DNA of 64,000 nucleotides, taken from Capnocytophaga granulosa ATCC 51502. GTDB taxonomy: Bacteria; Bacteroidota; Bacteroidia; Flavobacteriales; Flavobacteriaceae. The notes below the pieces were generated by a model that was not told the DNA's origin, did no database searches, and worked only from the letters and a program-made list of their open reading frames with translations. Every line of letters begins with the position of its first letter. Within the stretch, counting starts at the first letter, position 1. Positions 54,401-63,428 of the stretch are shown in pieces. The position numbers and the translations under genes were made by a program. The stretch lies in contig NZ_KE150256.1 of the NCBI RefSeq assembly GCF_000411115.1, forward strand, positions 62,001 to 126,000, written 5' to 3'.

Positions 54401-54529
54401 AGAGGCACCGAATAGGGGTTCTTGATTTTCGTCCTTCACCACCCCAGAGACAGTACGCTCCTGAGCGAGGGACAACTGACATACTCCTAAGAATAAGAGC
54501 AGCAGATAAGCAACTTTTTTAATTCTCAT
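51446..54529 (-). CDS. SusC/RagA-type TonB-dependent receptor (intact)
   Basis: The 1027-residue protein is the only intact SusC in the window. It has a signal peptide, a carboxypeptidase-D-like domain (about 22-100), EFVFVGFGQKQAVKEATGSIGKVD at the plug start, and TAVYGADAGTGVIIITTKSGKKG. The barrel ends with a typical terminal strand. At about residue 805 it reads LKNEVTKMY, the site where its paralogue has a stop. It drives TonB-dependent import with the adjacent SusD. Confidence 0.95.
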   Translation of the reverse strand: MRIKKVAYLLLLFLGVCQLSLAQERTVSGVVKDENQEPLFGASVIVKGTTKGVSTDEKGTYSLKVKEGEVLEFSSIGYKTQDHKVTAKTRKLDVALLLDVEEIDEFVFVGFGQKQAVKEATGSIGKVDNVSNSAAASVDKALSGKVAGVQGGVTSGQPGGNANLRIRGQASVNGRNNPIYIIDGVRVNQGNHTQGDTFSTNVLANLNDDDIESVTVLKDAVSTAVYGADAGTGVIIITTKSGKKGDAKYNLSSEVGLVSRASAGEELLTTTQWLSILYDSYLNSEEGAAAFPNNDKTALLAALNAGTLTGDIGESLQELYNNRHINTDWRKITENAAALMQKINASVSGGNEKLSYYSSVGYYNQDGIVKSTGFHRVTNSNRINYKASDRLTLATDIQLSYGQTVTQLDGANYGNPILGQYLLQPIDRAYNPDGTYNYGVNGELRNGLHNVAALQGINQYKAETVRGFGNFQADYKIWDNLTYKFVFAPEYIDLTQKSYLSPLHGDGKETRGESTWYTTRIFSFNVQNILSYDFKIKDKNNFSVNLIQEAYRTDKQVLGAKAQQVGSDKLKSLYNFISPVGTTGTDNVDSRGGYALTAHYDYDKFFLLDLSGRQDRVSNFWTDNQTGYFGSVGAGVDFARLEALKQWKKISQLKLSASYGQVGNLVDVSPYALYRYSYNYNNAPGAYPVGVNNKDLRWETLSPLNIGFDLGLFKDRITLSVAYFNKQTKDMIFASPLSIAQGAYDEKTEDAVRFINIGEMVNKGLEFTLNAKILESENGLNWSLGGNISTLKNEVTKMYDENDIITGRRIIRKGEAVNSFYLKKWAGANPENGNPRWYINGEGGATTENYNEAHEAIQGSAIPTLYGGFDTKLSYENWTLLAQFSYGFGNKIYDALGQFGRSDGRITHIYPGYKSQYNNYWTPENRNSDHPKPIWGENTGSTAVSSRFLYKGDYLRLQTVKLSYKLKTEWLEKTYFKGLEFYALGDNLWTHNFDKNFKGDPDYSVGGQTAFGLPSLRTVSFGVNVNL

Positions 54530-54553
54530 ATATCAACTATTTTAAAGACGCTG

Positions 54554-54561
54554 CAAAATTA
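54554..54561 (-). promoter_or_regulatory. -7 promoter box of the second SusC gene
   Basis: The complement reads TAATTTTG, the same box as at 59401-59408 for the paralogous pair. The leaders between box and ATG also share TAGTTGATATATG. Confidence 0.55.
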
Positions 54562-54800
54562 CAAAAAATATTCTAAACAGAATTATATTTTGCATTTATT
54601 TAAAAAAATAGATTTTTAATCTATCAATAATTACAAGGTAAAAAATAAAACACTACTCTCCTTTGCCTAACACTTAACTAACTGATTGTTAATCTCTTAC
54701 ACAAGAAAAAGCAGTTATTTTTAAATATAAAAACAATAATTTCTACAGGGTTAGTTATATGTAGAAAAAATATCTGATATTTAATACATATTAAAAAAAC
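54562..54800. other. AT-rich intergenic sequence
   Basis: The stretch is poly-A/T-rich with no coherent frame, repeat or hairpin beyond the promoter on one side and the next pair's terminator on the other. Confidence 0.4.
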
Positions 54801-54802
54801 AA

Positions 54803-54833
54803 GAAAACTGTTCCATTGTATGGAACAGTTTCC
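54803..54833 (-). terminator. Terminator of the third SusC/SusD pair
   Basis: AAACTGTTCCAT, loop TGT, ATGGAACAGTTT is a perfect stem, followed on the minus strand by TTCTTGTTTTTTT. It lies about 35 bp after the SusD stop. Confidence 0.75.
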
Positions 54834-54865
54834 CGAACTAAAGTATAAAGGGATTGCTTTTTCGT

Positions 54866-56296
54866 TTAGTATCCGTCATTTTGAGGGACATTGCTGTACT
54901 CACTATTGCGCTCTGCTTGAGGAATAGGGAAGGCAAAAGCCTTATTAGGTACCGTCCTATTCTTAGCAGGATTCACCGCTCCTGTGATTTCATATTGAGG
55001 TACAGCATCTCCCCAGCGGAGTAAGTCCCAATAGCGGAAGCCCTCGCCTAAGAGTTCTCTTAGTCTTTCTTTCTTGAGTTCCTCAAGGGTAAGAGAAGTA
55101 GCTGCTGCTGTAAATCCTCTTTGTGCTCTGAGCCTATTATAGTAGGTAAGCGCCTTAGTTTCATTACCTTTCTTTAGGTAGGCCTCGGCAGCATTGAGCA
55201 AAACTTCCTCATAACGTACCAACTTCACGTTGGCTTGGGATTGTAGGTCGGAGAACTTCCCATTCAAGAAATAACCAACTCTACTATTTCCTGCAAAGAG
55301 ATTTCCTCTGGCATCTGCATCATCAAAAAGGCTTAGTGCATAATCGGTAGGTAAGAGCGTTCCATAGCCTCCACTATTGAATAAGTATCCATATCCTGAA
55401 GCACCGAGAGAGCCACTCACTCCAACAGCCAATTCAAAGATACTATTGCTGGTATTGGGTTTTACAAAGGAAGCTGATAGGTCAGCAGCTGGCATTACCT
55501 CATATTTGTGTGAGGCTATAATTTCCTTAGAAAGGGTAGCTACCTTATCCCAATCGCCTTTGTAGAGGTAAAAACGTGACTGGTAGGCCTTTACCGCCAT
55601 AGGAGACAGTTTGGTCTTATCAGTGGTATTTACCAAGCCTGCAAGCGTTTTTCGCTGTGCGGTAGCAGCTTCTTGGAATAATTGTATAGCCATGTCAAAG
55701 TCTGCCTCTATTCGTTTTTCTGTATCCTCTATAGTAGGACGAGTGGTGTTAGCCAAAGCGTTGTACTGCAAGGGCAGTGGTACGCCGAGGGTACCCCCTG
55801 TATACTTCTGTCCATAGAGGCGAAGTAGGTCAAAGAACGCCATACCACGGATCGCATAAGCTTGTGCTTTTATAGCCTTAACTTCACTGGGATTAGCTGC
55901 CCCTCCTCCTGCTTTTTGAGAGGAGAGGTTGTCAGGTGCATTGATCACATTATTGATATTGGCAATCACTCCATAGATTGTTGTCCAAGTATCTCGTGCA
56001 TTTCCGTTATTAGCATCCATGGTATAAAGGCTCTCTGCCCTAAAGCGGCCTACACTTGTATCATTATATATCTCATCGGAACGTACTTCGCCATAGGCCA
56101 AGTAATAAGCCCCTAAATACGACATTGCTCTCATCTGGGCATAGGTACCATTGACAAAGGAAGAGGCTTCCTCTACAGTTTTAAGGGGTTCTGCTTGTTT
56201 GGATTGGAAAAATTGGGTCTCTGTAAAGTCCTTACGGCATGAGGTAAGCAGCAAACCGCCTGTAAGAAAAAGAGAGGTATATATAATTTTTTTCAT
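54866..56296 (-). CDS. SusD/RagB-family lipoprotein (third pair)
   Basis: The 476-residue protein has lipobox LTSC, then SusD helices with AIKAQAYAIRGMAFFDLLRLYGQK and ERLRELLGEGFRYWDLLRWGDAVP. It is clearly paralogous to the 50000-51433 protein along its length. It follows the nonsense-broken SusC by 12 bp. It would still be made if the operon is transcribed, but it may lack a working channel. Confidence 0.92.
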   Translation of the reverse strand: MKKIIYTSLFLTGGLLLTSCRKDFTETQFFQSKQAEPLKTVEEASSFVNGTYAQMRAMSYLGAYYLAYGEVRSDEIYNDTSVGRFRAESLYTMDANNGNARDTWTTIYGVIANINNVINAPDNLSSQKAGGGAANPSEVKAIKAQAYAIRGMAFFDLLRLYGQKYTGGTLGVPLPLQYNALANTTRPTIEDTEKRIEADFDMAIQLFQEAATAQRKTLAGLVNTTDKTKLSPMAVKAYQSRFYLYKGDWDKVATLSKEIIASHKYEVMPAADLSASFVKPNTSNSIFELAVGVSGSLGASGYGYLFNSGGYGTLLPTDYALSLFDDADARGNLFAGNSRVGYFLNGKFSDLQSQANVKLVRYEEVLLNAAEAYLKKGNETKALTYYNRLRAQRGFTAAATSLTLEELKKERLRELLGEGFRYWDLLRWGDAVPQYEITGAVNPAKNRTVPNKAFAFPIPQAERNSEYSNVPQNDGY

Positions 56297-56308
56297 TTCT
56301 CTAGTATT

Positions 56309-59300
56309 TTATAGATTAACATTTACACCAAAGCTATAGGTTCTTAAGGTTGGAAGGGTAAAAGAGGTTTCTCCACCGATATTAAAATCTGGGTCTCCCT
56401 TATAGTTCTTGTCAAAATTATAAGTCCATACATTGTTACCTAACATATAGAATTCCAACCCTTTAAGATAAGTACCTTCCAAGAACTCTGGTTTCACTCT
56501 ATAAGAGAATCTAACAGTCTGCAATCTTACGAAATCCCCCTTGTATTGGTAACGGGTAGAGAAGCTGGTACCATTCTTATTACCTTTACCCAATATAGGT
56601 TTAGGATCTCTTGCATTTTTGTTCTCAGGTGTCCAATAGTTACCTACTTGAGAAGCATTTCCTGGATAAGAACTCAATAAACCACCATCGCTATTAACAT
56701 AGGAAGCAAAGCTATCTATGATTCTATTTCCTCCTGAATAGGTAAGATCAGCCGAAAGGGTAAAGTTCTTGTAAGAGAGCTTGGTATCCACCCCACCATA
56801 GTAGGTAGGCATAGCACTTCCCTGCAGGCCATATCCTGCCTTATTGTAATCATTGGTAGTTTCTCCGCCTTCACCATTGACATACCATAGCGGGTCTCCA
56901 TTTTGAGGATCTACCCCAGCCCATTTCTTCAAATAGAAAGTTCTAGCGGCTTCTCCTTCACGCATGATACGGCTGCCTGAGATCACATCCTTACCGCCGT
57001 AAAGCTTGGTTACTTAGTTCTTTAGAGAAGTGAAGTTGGCACCTAAGTTCCATTTGAAGCCATCGCCTTCGTTATCTACAATTTTGGTATTGAAGGTTAG
57101 TTCCACCCCTTTGTTAACCATCTCTCCTATGTTCTTATACACACTGGTATTTCCTTGTGCTCTGGAGAGCGGCACGGCAAAGATCATATCGGAAGTTTTC
57201 TTATGGAAGTAAGCCACTGAGAAGGTGATACGATCCTTTAAGAAGCCCATATCCAAGCCTAAGTTAAAGGGAGAAAGGGTTTCCCAACGAAGATCCTTGT
57301 TATCTACTCCACTGATGTAGCCTCCTACTTGGTCATTGTAGTTTGAAAGATAAGCGTGGACTGCATAAGGGGATACGTCCACCATATTACCTACAGAACC
57401 ATAGGAGGTAGAGAGTTTCAATTGAGATACTTTTTTCCACTTTTTAACCGCTTCCAAGCGAGCAAAGTCAAGCCCTACCCCTACAGAGCCAAAGTAGCCT
57501 GTCTTGTTGTCATCCCAAAAGTTAGAGATACGGTCTTGGCGCCCAGAGATATCAAAGAGGAAGAACTTATCATAGTCATAGTGGGCAGTTACTGCATATC
57601 CACCACGAGAGCTTACCACTCTAGACCCTGAAGTACTTACAGGCTTGATAAAGTTAGACAAGGTAGTCAGTCCACTAGGGCCTACATTATGTGCCTCAGC
57701 AGCAACTCTTCTATAATCTGACTTATAGGCTTCTTGGATTAGGTTTACATAGAAATTGTTCTTTTCCTTATACTTAAAGTCATAGGAGAGTATGTTCTGT
57801 ACGTTAAAGTTAAAATAACGAGTAGCATACCATTCGCTAATTCCCCCATTACTATATCCATCTCCATGAAGTGGGTTATAGTATTTATCTTCCATGATAT
57901 TGATAAACTCAGGAGCAAAGACAAATTTGTAAGTAAGGTTCTTTAGGATCTTATAATCTGCTTGAAAATTTCCAAATGCTCTAGCTGTCTGGGTTTCTAT
58001 ATAGTTCATCTGTTGGTTTGCCACACTATTCTGAAGCCCATTAGACATTTTTCTATTACTTCCTCCCAAATAAAGTGTCCCGTCAGGGTTGTAAGCACGG
58101 TCGGTAGGTTGTAGCAGATACTGTCCTAAGATAGAGTTACCAAATTTTCCCCCATCAGGCTGGGAAAGAGTTTGCCCATAGGAAAGCTGGAGATCAGTAG
58201 CCAAGGTAAGGCGATCATTGGCACGATAGGTGATCTTGTTACTATTGGTTACACGTTGGAACCCTGTTTGTTTTACGATCCCATCTTGTTTGTAATAGCC
58301 CAAAGATGAATAATAGTCGAACCTATCATTCCCTCCTGATACGGTACCATTTACTTTCTGAAGAAGCGCAAAGCTATTTTCTGTTTCCTTACGCCAGTCG
58401 GTACTTATATCTCTCTTATTGTACAATCCCTGAACAGTTTTACCCAATTTTGCAGTTGCCAATTGTCCAGCAGCAAGTTTAGCCAAGAGAGCTTCCTTAT
58501 TATTATTAGGGAAGAGTGCAGCTCCTTCTTCTGAATTGAGATAGGCATCATAAATCATGTTAAGCCATTCGGCTGTAGTGAGGTTTTTCTCTCCTGTAAG
58601 AGCACGAGAGACCATACCCACTTCGCTATTGAAACTGTACTTGGCTTCTCCTTTTTTACCAGACTTGGTAGTGATGATAATCACCCCTGCTCCTGCATCG
58701 GCACCATAGGCGGCAGTAGAAACGGCATCCTTAAGAACAGTTACACTTTCTATATCCTCATCGTTGAGGTTGGCCAAGATGTTGGAAGAAGTAGCCGCAG
58801 AAGATAGTTGTCCTTGGCTGACACGTACCCCGTCTATGATATAGATAGGATTGGTACGTCCATTGATAGAGGCCAAACCACGGATACGAACATTGGCGGC
58901 ACCTCCAGGTTGTCCTGTGGTCACCCCTCCTTGTACCCCTGCGATTTTCCCAGAAAGGGCTTTATCCACAGAGGCAGCCGCACTGTTGGAGACATTATCC
59001 ACTTTTCCTATGGAACCTGTGGCCTCCTTTACGGCTTGTTTCTGTCCGAAACCAACGAATACGAACTCGTCAATTTCTTCTACATCCAAGAGCAAGGCCA
59101 CATCTATCTTGCGGGTTTTCCCCGTTACTTTGTGGTCTTGCGTTTTGTACCCGACAGCCGTGAACTCCAACACATCCCCATCTTTTACTTTGAGGGAGTA
59201 GGCTCCGTTCTCATCGGTAGAAACCCCTTTGGTAGTACCTTTGACAATGACAGAGGCACCTAACATAGGTTCTAAGTTCTCGTCCTTCACCACTCCTGAG

Positions 59301-59377
59301 ACTGTCTTCTCCTGAGCGAAGGACACTTGCAAAGCCCCTAAAAATAGGAGCAAAAGATACATCACTTTAGTTCTCAT
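56309..59377 (-). pseudogene. SusC/RagA-type receptor, interrupted by one in-frame TAA
   Basis: The full frame would be 1022 residues and is a close paralogue of 51446-54529. It has signal peptide, carboxypeptidase-D-like domain, plug with TAAYGADAGAGVIIITTKSGKKG, and barrel. A TAA at 57014-57016 replaces the Glu of LKNEVTK; here the frame reads LKN-stop-VTKLYGGKD, then continues undisturbed to 56309. GAA to TAA, one base change, accounts for it. The last 235 residues, including closing strands, would be lost. Confidence 0.88.
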
Positions 59378-59400
59378 ATATCAACTATTTTAACAAAGGA

Positions 59401-59408
59401 CAAAATTA
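59401..59408 (-). promoter_or_regulatory. -7 promoter box of the third SusC gene
   Basis: The complement reads TAATTTTG, 23 bp upstream of the ATG, identical to the paralogous promoter at 54554. Confidence 0.55.
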
Positions 59409-59644
59409 CAAAAAACAAAGAGAACAAAAGAACTTTTTAAATTATATTTAACTACACAACCACAAATATACACTTTCATCAGTTTTTAAAGTTATTTTCT
59501 ACTAACTTTACTTTTTTACTGTATTATCCTGTTTTTATACAGTTTCATAAATGCAAAAAAGTGATAAATACGAAAAAACAACTAACTTTCTTGAAAAATA
59601 TCAAATATTTTTAGGGAATTAAACAACGATTACTCATCAGTAAT

Positions 59645-59876
59645 TAACGTGAGTTCGATATAACGAAAGCTCCCACAGATTTTCACGGATTTCACAGATT
59701 TTCTATGTTTGTGTAATTGTGCTGTTGCGATTTACACAGATTTTTATAAGGCCAAAGGCCTTATTTATACGTGGAAATTAAGGAGTTATACTTAGTTGTT
59801 GTATCATTCTCTCCGTGAAAATCCGTGGAATCTGTGGGAGAAAAAATATAATTTTGCTTACGTCGAACTCGCGTTA
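59645..59876. mobile_element. MITE-like palindromic element, copy 2 (232 bp)
   Basis: Nearly identical to 11998-12228, with ends TAACGTGAGTTCGA and TCGAACTCGCGTTA. Here the symmetry extends outward by TAAT/ATTA. Differences from copy 1 are a few single bases and one A insertion. It has no coding capacity. Confidence 0.75.
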
Positions 59877-59921
59877 ATTAGCCATTCGAATTAATAGTTA
59901 AAATATTATTTACTAACTTTC

Positions 59922-60015
59922 TAAGACGCAATAAATTGCGTCTCTACCCTAACGCTGGCTAAGACAACTCCCGATGAGCGTAGCCATCTGTAGAGACGCA
60001 ATTTATTGCGTCTTA
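59922..60015. repeat. Palindrome-ended repeat, GACGCAATAAATTGCGTC family, copy 2
   Basis: The first and last 25 bases are perfect inverted repeats (TAAGACGCAATAAATTGCGT at the left edge). The interior AACGCTGGCTAAGACAA is the reverse complement of the corresponding part of the 28993-29090 copy, so the two copies are in opposite orientation. Confidence 0.7.
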
Positions 60016-60108
60016 ACGAATTAGATTATACAGATATTTTTATAGTCAATCATATTTAGAATGCGAATAAATAAGGCAAGGGATTCATTCCTAATTTACT
60101 CTCTTTCA

Positions 60109-60130
60109 AGGGCTAATTGCCATTAGCCCC
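60109..60130. repeat. GGGCTAAT palindrome
   Basis: AGGGCTAAT, TGCC, ATTAGCCCC matches the layout of the palindrome at 42475-42504. Confidence 0.5.
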
Positions 60131-60187
60131 TACACCTGCTCATGCTATTTTTTCGCAAACTATTTCTGTTTGACTATAACTACTGAC

Positions 60188-60446
60188 TTAAGTTTCGCAA
60201 GCTCTGTAATCAACTGATTCTCAAAACATCCCCCCTACCCCCCCTCAAGGGGGGAGTTAGTAAGTGATAGAGGTTCAATAAGTTATAAAAGGGAAATTTT
60301 CTAATTTAATAAACAAATTAGACCATTTCAACGCCCTTAAAGCTCCCCCTTTGGAGGGGGGTTGGGGGGAGGTTTTTACAAATAATTGTTTATCAGTTAC
60401 TTGCAATTTCAATAGCAACCTAAAAACAACTTGCGAAACTTAAACT
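60188..60446. repeat. Large inverted-repeat unit with AAGTTTCGCAAG ends and GC-rich inner arms
   Basis: TTAAGTTTCGCAAGCT (60188-60203) faces its complement at about 60429-60444. Inside are C-rich (60229-60255) and G-rich (60342-60373) arms, each with an AAGGGGG-like palindrome. The unit resembles a non-coding element. One end sequence recurs near 1728. Confidence 0.5.
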
Positions 60447-60456
60447 ACTGATTTGC

Positions 60457-60548
60457 ATTAGTCACTAGTCATTAGTCGTTAGTCACTAGTCGTTAGTCAT
60501 TAGTCATTAGTCATTAGTCATTAGTCATTAGTCGTTAGTCACTAGTCA
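60457..60548. repeat. Heptamer tandem array (ATTAGTC)
   Basis: About 13 near-tandem copies of ATTAGTC with variants CACTAGTC and GTTAGTC. It directly follows the end of the first ABC permease gene. A matching array lies at 61794-61875. Confidence 0.75.
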
Positions 60549-61793
60549 TTACCCTCTGTTTTCATAGCGCATAGCGGCCACTGGTTCTATCTTAGCGGCT
60601 TTGCGGGCAGGGAAAGTACCTGCAAAAATACCTGAAAGCACCATGATAAAGACCGCCATGAGAGCTATACCCATATCTATTTCGGTTGTTTTGAGCAGAC
60701 CCATGCCCCCTGAAGCCGCCAATACCATATTAACGAGCTTGAGTACCCCTACACCTAAGAACATACCCAACAAGCCCGACGCTAAGGTGATCATCAGCGC
60801 TTCCAAGAGCACTTGTATAGTAATATGGTAAGGAGTAGCCCCAATAGCCATACGCAAACCAAACTCATTGGTGCGCTCCTTGACTACGATAAAGAGGATA
60901 TTGGTTACACTGACCATTCCACTAATCAAGAAACATAGTCCCACTATCCAAATAAACACACTGATACCTGTAAAAATACTATTAACACTAGATATTTCTT
61001 CCTCGAAAGCGCGTACATAGACCGCATTAGGATCACTTTCATCAAAACGCAGATTACGCGCCAAGTAACTGGTTATTTTCACCTTGAAATCAGGAACAGA
61101 GATTTGTGCATCATCTCTTAAATAGAGCGCAAAAGTAGACATATTGGGCGCATCTTCAATATTGCAAGTAAAGCTCGGAAAAGGCACAAATATATCTGAT
61201 TCAACTCTTTGACTCACCATATCATCATTTTTCATCACCCCTATCACACGGTAATACACGCCCCCTACATCAATGAGCTTGTCCAAAGGATTGTCATTGA
61301 GGAAGAGCTTGGTCGCTACCTTTTTTCCTATAATAGCCACATTGCGCGCTTTTTTGTCGTCCATGAGATTAAAAGGGCGGCTGCCTTCTATCATCTTGAA
61401 GTTGGAGAAAGACCAATACTCATGGGTAAGCCCAGTAACAGTGGTATAGTAGTTCCTCTTTCCAAAAATAGCATTTTTAGAAACAGAAGTTCTTGGTGAA
61501 AGCCCCCCTATTTCGGGAAATCTTCGCTTGATATCTTCCAAGAGGTATTTATCGAAAAAAATACGTCGGCCCTCCTGCATGTTTTTATACTTCATAGAGG
61601 TCTCCCCTCCCCAAACGAAAATAGACTTAGAGGCAAAACTCTTCAGCAGGTCTTGTACTCCATACTCTACCCCCTTGCCTATCCCTAAGAGGAGTACTAA
61701 GATAAAGATCCCCCACATAATCCCAAAGCCCGACATAAAAGTACGTACTTTGTTTTGCTTAATGGAATGAATGATTTCTCGTAATGTTTCCAT
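60549..61793 (-). CDS. MacB/FtsX-type ABC transporter permease (copy 1)
   Basis: The 414-residue protein has an N-terminal membrane helix (about 19-40), a MacB-like periplasmic domain with GLSPRTSVSKNAIFG and IGKKVATKLFLNDNPLDK, and three C-terminal helices with the FtsX segment VVKERTNEFGLRMAIGATPYHI. Such permeases work in mechanotransmission or export with a separate ATPase, none of which is in the window. It is nearly identical to the copy at 61877-63121 apart from the middle of the periplasmic domain. Confidence 0.9.
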   Translation of the reverse strand: METLREIIHSIKQNKVRTFMSGFGIMWGIFILVLLLGIGKGVEYGVQDLLKSFASKSIFVWGGETSMKYKNMQEGRRIFFDKYLLEDIKRRFPEIGGLSPRTSVSKNAIFGKRNYYTTVTGLTHEYWSFSNFKMIEGSRPFNLMDDKKARNVAIIGKKVATKLFLNDNPLDKLIDVGGVYYRVIGVMKNDDMVSQRVESDIFVPFPSFTCNIEDAPNMSTFALYLRDDAQISVPDFKVKITSYLARNLRFDESDPNAVYVRAFEEEISSVNSIFTGISVFIWIVGLCFLISGMVSVTNILFIVVKERTNEFGLRMAIGATPYHITIQVLLEALMITLASGLLGMFLGVGVLKLVNMVLAASGGMGLLKTTEIDMGIALMAVFIMVLSGIFAGTFPARKAAKIEPVAAMRYENRG

Positions 61794-61875
61794 AAGTCAT
61801 TAGTCATTAGTCATTAGTCACCAGTAACTAGTCATTAGTCGTTAGTCATTAGTCGTTAGTCATTAGTCATTAGTC
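61794..61875. repeat. Heptamer tandem array between the two permease genes
   Basis: About 11 ATTAGTC-type units with CATTAGTC and GTTAGTC variants lie between the ends of the two tandem genes. They mark the unit of duplication. Confidence 0.75.
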
Positions 61876-61876
61876 T

Positions 61877-63121
61877 TTACCCTCTGTTTTCATAGCGCAT
61901 AGCAGCCACTGGTTCTATCTTAGCGGCTTTGCGGGCAGGGAAAGTACCTGCAAAAATACCTGAAAGCACCATAATAAAGACCGCCAAGAGAGCTATACCC
62001 ATATCTATTTCGGTTGTTTTGAGCAGTCCCATGCCCCCTGAAGCCGCCAATACCATATTAACGAGCTTGAGTACCCCTACACCTAAGAACATACCCAACA
62101 AGCCCGACGCTAAGGTGATAATCAGCGCTTCCAAGAGCACTTGTATGGTAATATGGTAAGGAGTAGCCCCAATGGCCATACGCAGACCAAACTCATTGGT
62201 GCGCTCTTTGACTACGATAAAGAGGATATTGGTTACACTGACCATTCCACTAATCAAGAAACAAGCCCCCACAATCCAAATAAAAACACTGATACCAGTG
62301 AAGATACTATTGATATCGGATATTTGTTCCTCTAAGGTTTGTATATAGACAGCATTGGGATCATTGGCATCAAAGCGCAGGCTGCGTGCTAAGTAATTGA
62401 ATATTTTCGTCTTAAAATCAATCACCGAAATCTTAGCATCATCGCTTAGGTAGAAGCCAAAGACTGAAATATCGGGCGTATCCTGAATATTACGGGTAAA
62501 GCTCGGATAAGGTACAAAGATTTCTGACTCGGCCTGTTGGCTCACCATATCATCATTCTTCATCACCCCAATCACGCGGTAATACACGCCCCCTACATCG
62601 ATGAGCTTGTCCAAAGGATTGTCGTTAAGAAAGAGCTTGGTCGCTACCTTCTTTCCTATAATAGCGACATTGCGCGCCTTTTTGTCATCCATAGGATTGA
62701 AAGGGCGGCTGCCCTCTATCATCTTGAAGTTGGAGAAAGACCAATACTCATGCGTAATCCCTGTAACAGTGGTATAGTAATTTTTCTTACCATAAATAGC
62801 ATTCTTGGAGATAGTTGTCCTTGGAGAAAGTCCTTTGATTTCAGGGAACTTACGACGAATATCCTCTAAGAGGTATTTGTCAAAGAAAATCTGGCGTCCC
62901 TCCTGCATATTCTTATACTTCATAGAGGTCTCTCCTCCCCAAATGAAAATAGACTTAGAGGCAAAACTCTTCAGCAGGTCTTGTACCCCATACTCTACCC
63001 CCTTACCTACGCCTAAGAGCAGTACCAAGATAAAGATCCCCCACATGATCCCAAAGCCCGACATAAAAGTACGTACCTTGTTTTGCTTAATGGAATGAAT
63101 GATTTCACGTAATGTTTCCAT
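61877..63121 (-). CDS. MacB/FtsX-type ABC transporter permease (copy 2)
   Basis: The 414-residue protein has the same layout as copy 1. Start and end are almost unchanged, and differences cluster in the periplasmic part after the VSQQAESEIFVPYPSF segment. It is the first gene in the direction of transcription, with a -7 box 55 bp upstream. The tandem pair may encode two halves of a heterodimer or be recent duplicates. No ATP-binding partner is near. Confidence 0.9.
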   Translation of the reverse strand: METLREIIHSIKQNKVRTFMSGFGIMWGIFILVLLLGVGKGVEYGVQDLLKSFASKSIFIWGGETSMKYKNMQEGRQIFFDKYLLEDIRRKFPEIKGLSPRTTISKNAIYGKKNYYTTVTGITHEYWSFSNFKMIEGSRPFNPMDDKKARNVAIIGKKVATKLFLNDNPLDKLIDVGGVYYRVIGVMKNDDMVSQQAESEIFVPYPSFTRNIQDTPDISVFGFYLSDDAKISVIDFKTKIFNYLARSLRFDANDPNAVYIQTLEEQISDINSIFTGISVFIWIVGACFLISGMVSVTNILFIVVKERTNEFGLRMAIGATPYHITIQVLLEALIITLASGLLGMFLGVGVLKLVNMVLAASGGMGLLKTTEIDMGIALLAVFIMVLSGIFAGTFPARKAAKIEPVAAMRYENRG

Positions 63122-63428
63122 AATAGTATTTCTTTAGTTGTTTTAAAAAAAATCAAATTTCGCTATTAGAATAGGCAAATGTACGATTTTTCTGTAAGAA
63201 ATAAGAGGAAAATCTAAAAAATTATACACTTATTAAAAATTAATTCCTTATCATTGTTATTCTTCTTTATTTTTTGTACATTTGCGGCAAAAAACAAGTT
63301 ATACCTATCACAATCCCTCTTGACTCTAATGAAACAATAGAAAAATATCATCTCAACGATTAAAGGCAAATTGCCTTTAAAGGGCGAATGGCAATTTGCC
63401 CCTACAGAGTCCCTAACCCTAAAAAAAC
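63122..63428. other. Divergent intergenic region with promoters and palindromes
   Basis: Holds -7 boxes for both sides: minus TACATTTG (complement of 63176-63183) and plus TACATTTG at 63277-63284 with TTG at 63254-63256. The last part has AAAGGCAAATTGCCTTT (63362-63378) and a GGGCGAAT palindrome (63380-63403). Confidence 0.5.
63362..63403. repeat. Two adjacent palindromes of the GGGCGAAT family
   Basis: A 17-bp palindrome is followed by AGGGCGAAT, GGCA, ATTTGCCCCT, the same family as at 42475 and 60109. They fall in the leader of the HD gene. Confidence 0.5.

Larger units (their letters stand above)
59409..60548. other. 1.1-kb repeat-rich intergenic region
   Basis: No gene was found. From left to right it holds an AT-rich stretch, the second 232-bp MITE-like element, a GACGCAATAAATTGCGTC repeat, a TATAGTCAATCATATTTA copy (60041-60058) and a GGGCTAAT palindrome (60109-60130). 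These are followed by an inverted pair of AAGTTTCGCAAG and GC-rich repeats (60188-60446) and a heptamer array. Confidence 0.6.

Noticed and set aside
59645..60048. tRNA or structured RNA gene in the repeat-rich gap
   Set aside because: The strong folds are explained by inverted repeats shared with other intergenic sites; no tRNA T-loop or CCA-type layout was found.
60457..60548. Heptamer arrays as CRISPR or phase-variable coding repeats
   Set aside because: Units are 7 bp, contiguous and outside genes; there are no spacers and no frame to switch.
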